Shown piece by piece: positions 12,386-12,427 of a stretch of 12,427 nucleotides of DNA; within the stretch, counting starts at the first letter, position 1; each line of letters begins with the position of its first letter. The stretch lies in contig JAGBAI010000131.1 of NCBI GenBank assembly GCA_017939025.1, forward strand, positions 1-12,427, given 5' to 3'. Position numbers and translations under genes: made by a program. The stretch is from Oscillospiraceae bacterium. GTDB lineage: Bacteria > Bacillota_A > Clostridia > Oscillospirales > Oscillospiraceae. The notes under the pieces were generated by a model. It did not search any database. It had not been told where the DNA came from and saw nothing but the letters and a program-made list of their open reading frames with translations.

Positions 12386-12427
12386 GAATGTACCCCTACA
12401 ACACAGAAAAGGAGGTCTCTATGCTCA
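12358..12427. repeat. 13-bp inverted repeat overlapping promoter and start codon
   Basis: TGAGCATAGAGAC (12358-12370) is the exact reverse complement of GTCTCTATGCTCA (12415-12427), with 44 bases between. The right arm contains the ATG at 12421-12423 and touches the ribosome site. A transcript coming through from the left would contain both arms and could fold the start codon into a stem; a transcript from the local promoter would lack the left arm. The repeat may extend beyond the window. Confidence 0.7.
12421..12427 (+). CDS. Start of a gene cut by the window edge (possible transposase)
   Basis: Only ATG, CTC and one further base are present. A full ribosome site, AAAAGGAGG (12407-12415), lies 5 bases upstream, and a well-spaced promoter precedes it, so a real gene start is likely. 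The hairpin-rich leader and the inverted repeat over the start codon suggest an insertion-sequence transposase. The product itself cannot be judged from two codons. Confidence 0.5.

Noticed and set aside
1..12427. CRISPR array or restriction/defence cluster
   Set aside because: No regularly spaced direct repeats and no Cas, methylase, nuclease or helicase defence genes were found; the only nuclease is a housekeeping-type DEDDh enzyme.

Overview
The window reads as chromosomal DNA of a spore-forming, fairly GC-rich gut-type Clostridia, probably in the Oscillospiraceae/Faecalibacterium neighbourhood. The reasons are a SpoIIE-type sporulation phosphatase, AGGAGG-like ribosome sites, sigma-A-like promoters, a LytTR regulator paired with a GHKL kinase, a clostripain-like protease, and palindromic TGTAGGGG/CCCCTACA intergenic repeats. 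The genus is an inference from style and not a demonstrated fact.

Left region (1-1400). A tRNA-His(GTG) is followed by a strong hairpin terminator. Part of the tRNA 3' half is repeated in inverted orientation just beyond the terminator, and a cluster of other hairpins and a degenerate second copy follow. Next comes a visibly AT-richer pair of divergent genes. One encodes a protein ending in an RNA-polymerase alpha-CTD-like domain (minus strand). The other encodes a small ribbon-helix-helix repressor (plus strand). A perfect 11-1-11 palindrome lies over the -10 and spacer of the minus-strand promoter, so the small protein probably controls its neighbour. This patch looks acquired.

Housekeeping region (1585-6490). 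A compact SpoIIE is on the minus strand. Divergent from it are a CYTH-domain protein, a DnaQ/PolC-type DEDDh exonuclease and a class I/II PLP aminotransferase. Two MITE-like palindromic repeats sit upstream of the CYTH gene (between a good promoter and its start codon) and upstream of the aminotransferase.

Minus-strand envelope operon (9912-6700). Three tightly spaced genes, each with its own ribosome site, run lipoprotein -> zinc-ribbon/SHOCT protein -> secreted clostripain-like (C11) protease, and end in a good terminator. The combination suggests one cell-surface proteolytic or quality-control module of unknown purpose.

Two-component region (10058-12158). A LytTR response regulator, interrupted by an in-frame amber codon at codon 24, lies 4 bp upstream of an intact GHKL sensor kinase of the AgrC/ComD type. 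No agrB- or agrD-like gene is visible nearby.

Right edge (12159-12427). A run of hairpins leads to a strong promoter and ribosome site for a gene cut by the window end after two codons and one base. A 13-bp inverted repeat covers that gene's start codon and the promoter -35 box. This arrangement is typical of insertion sequences that block read-through expression of the transposase.
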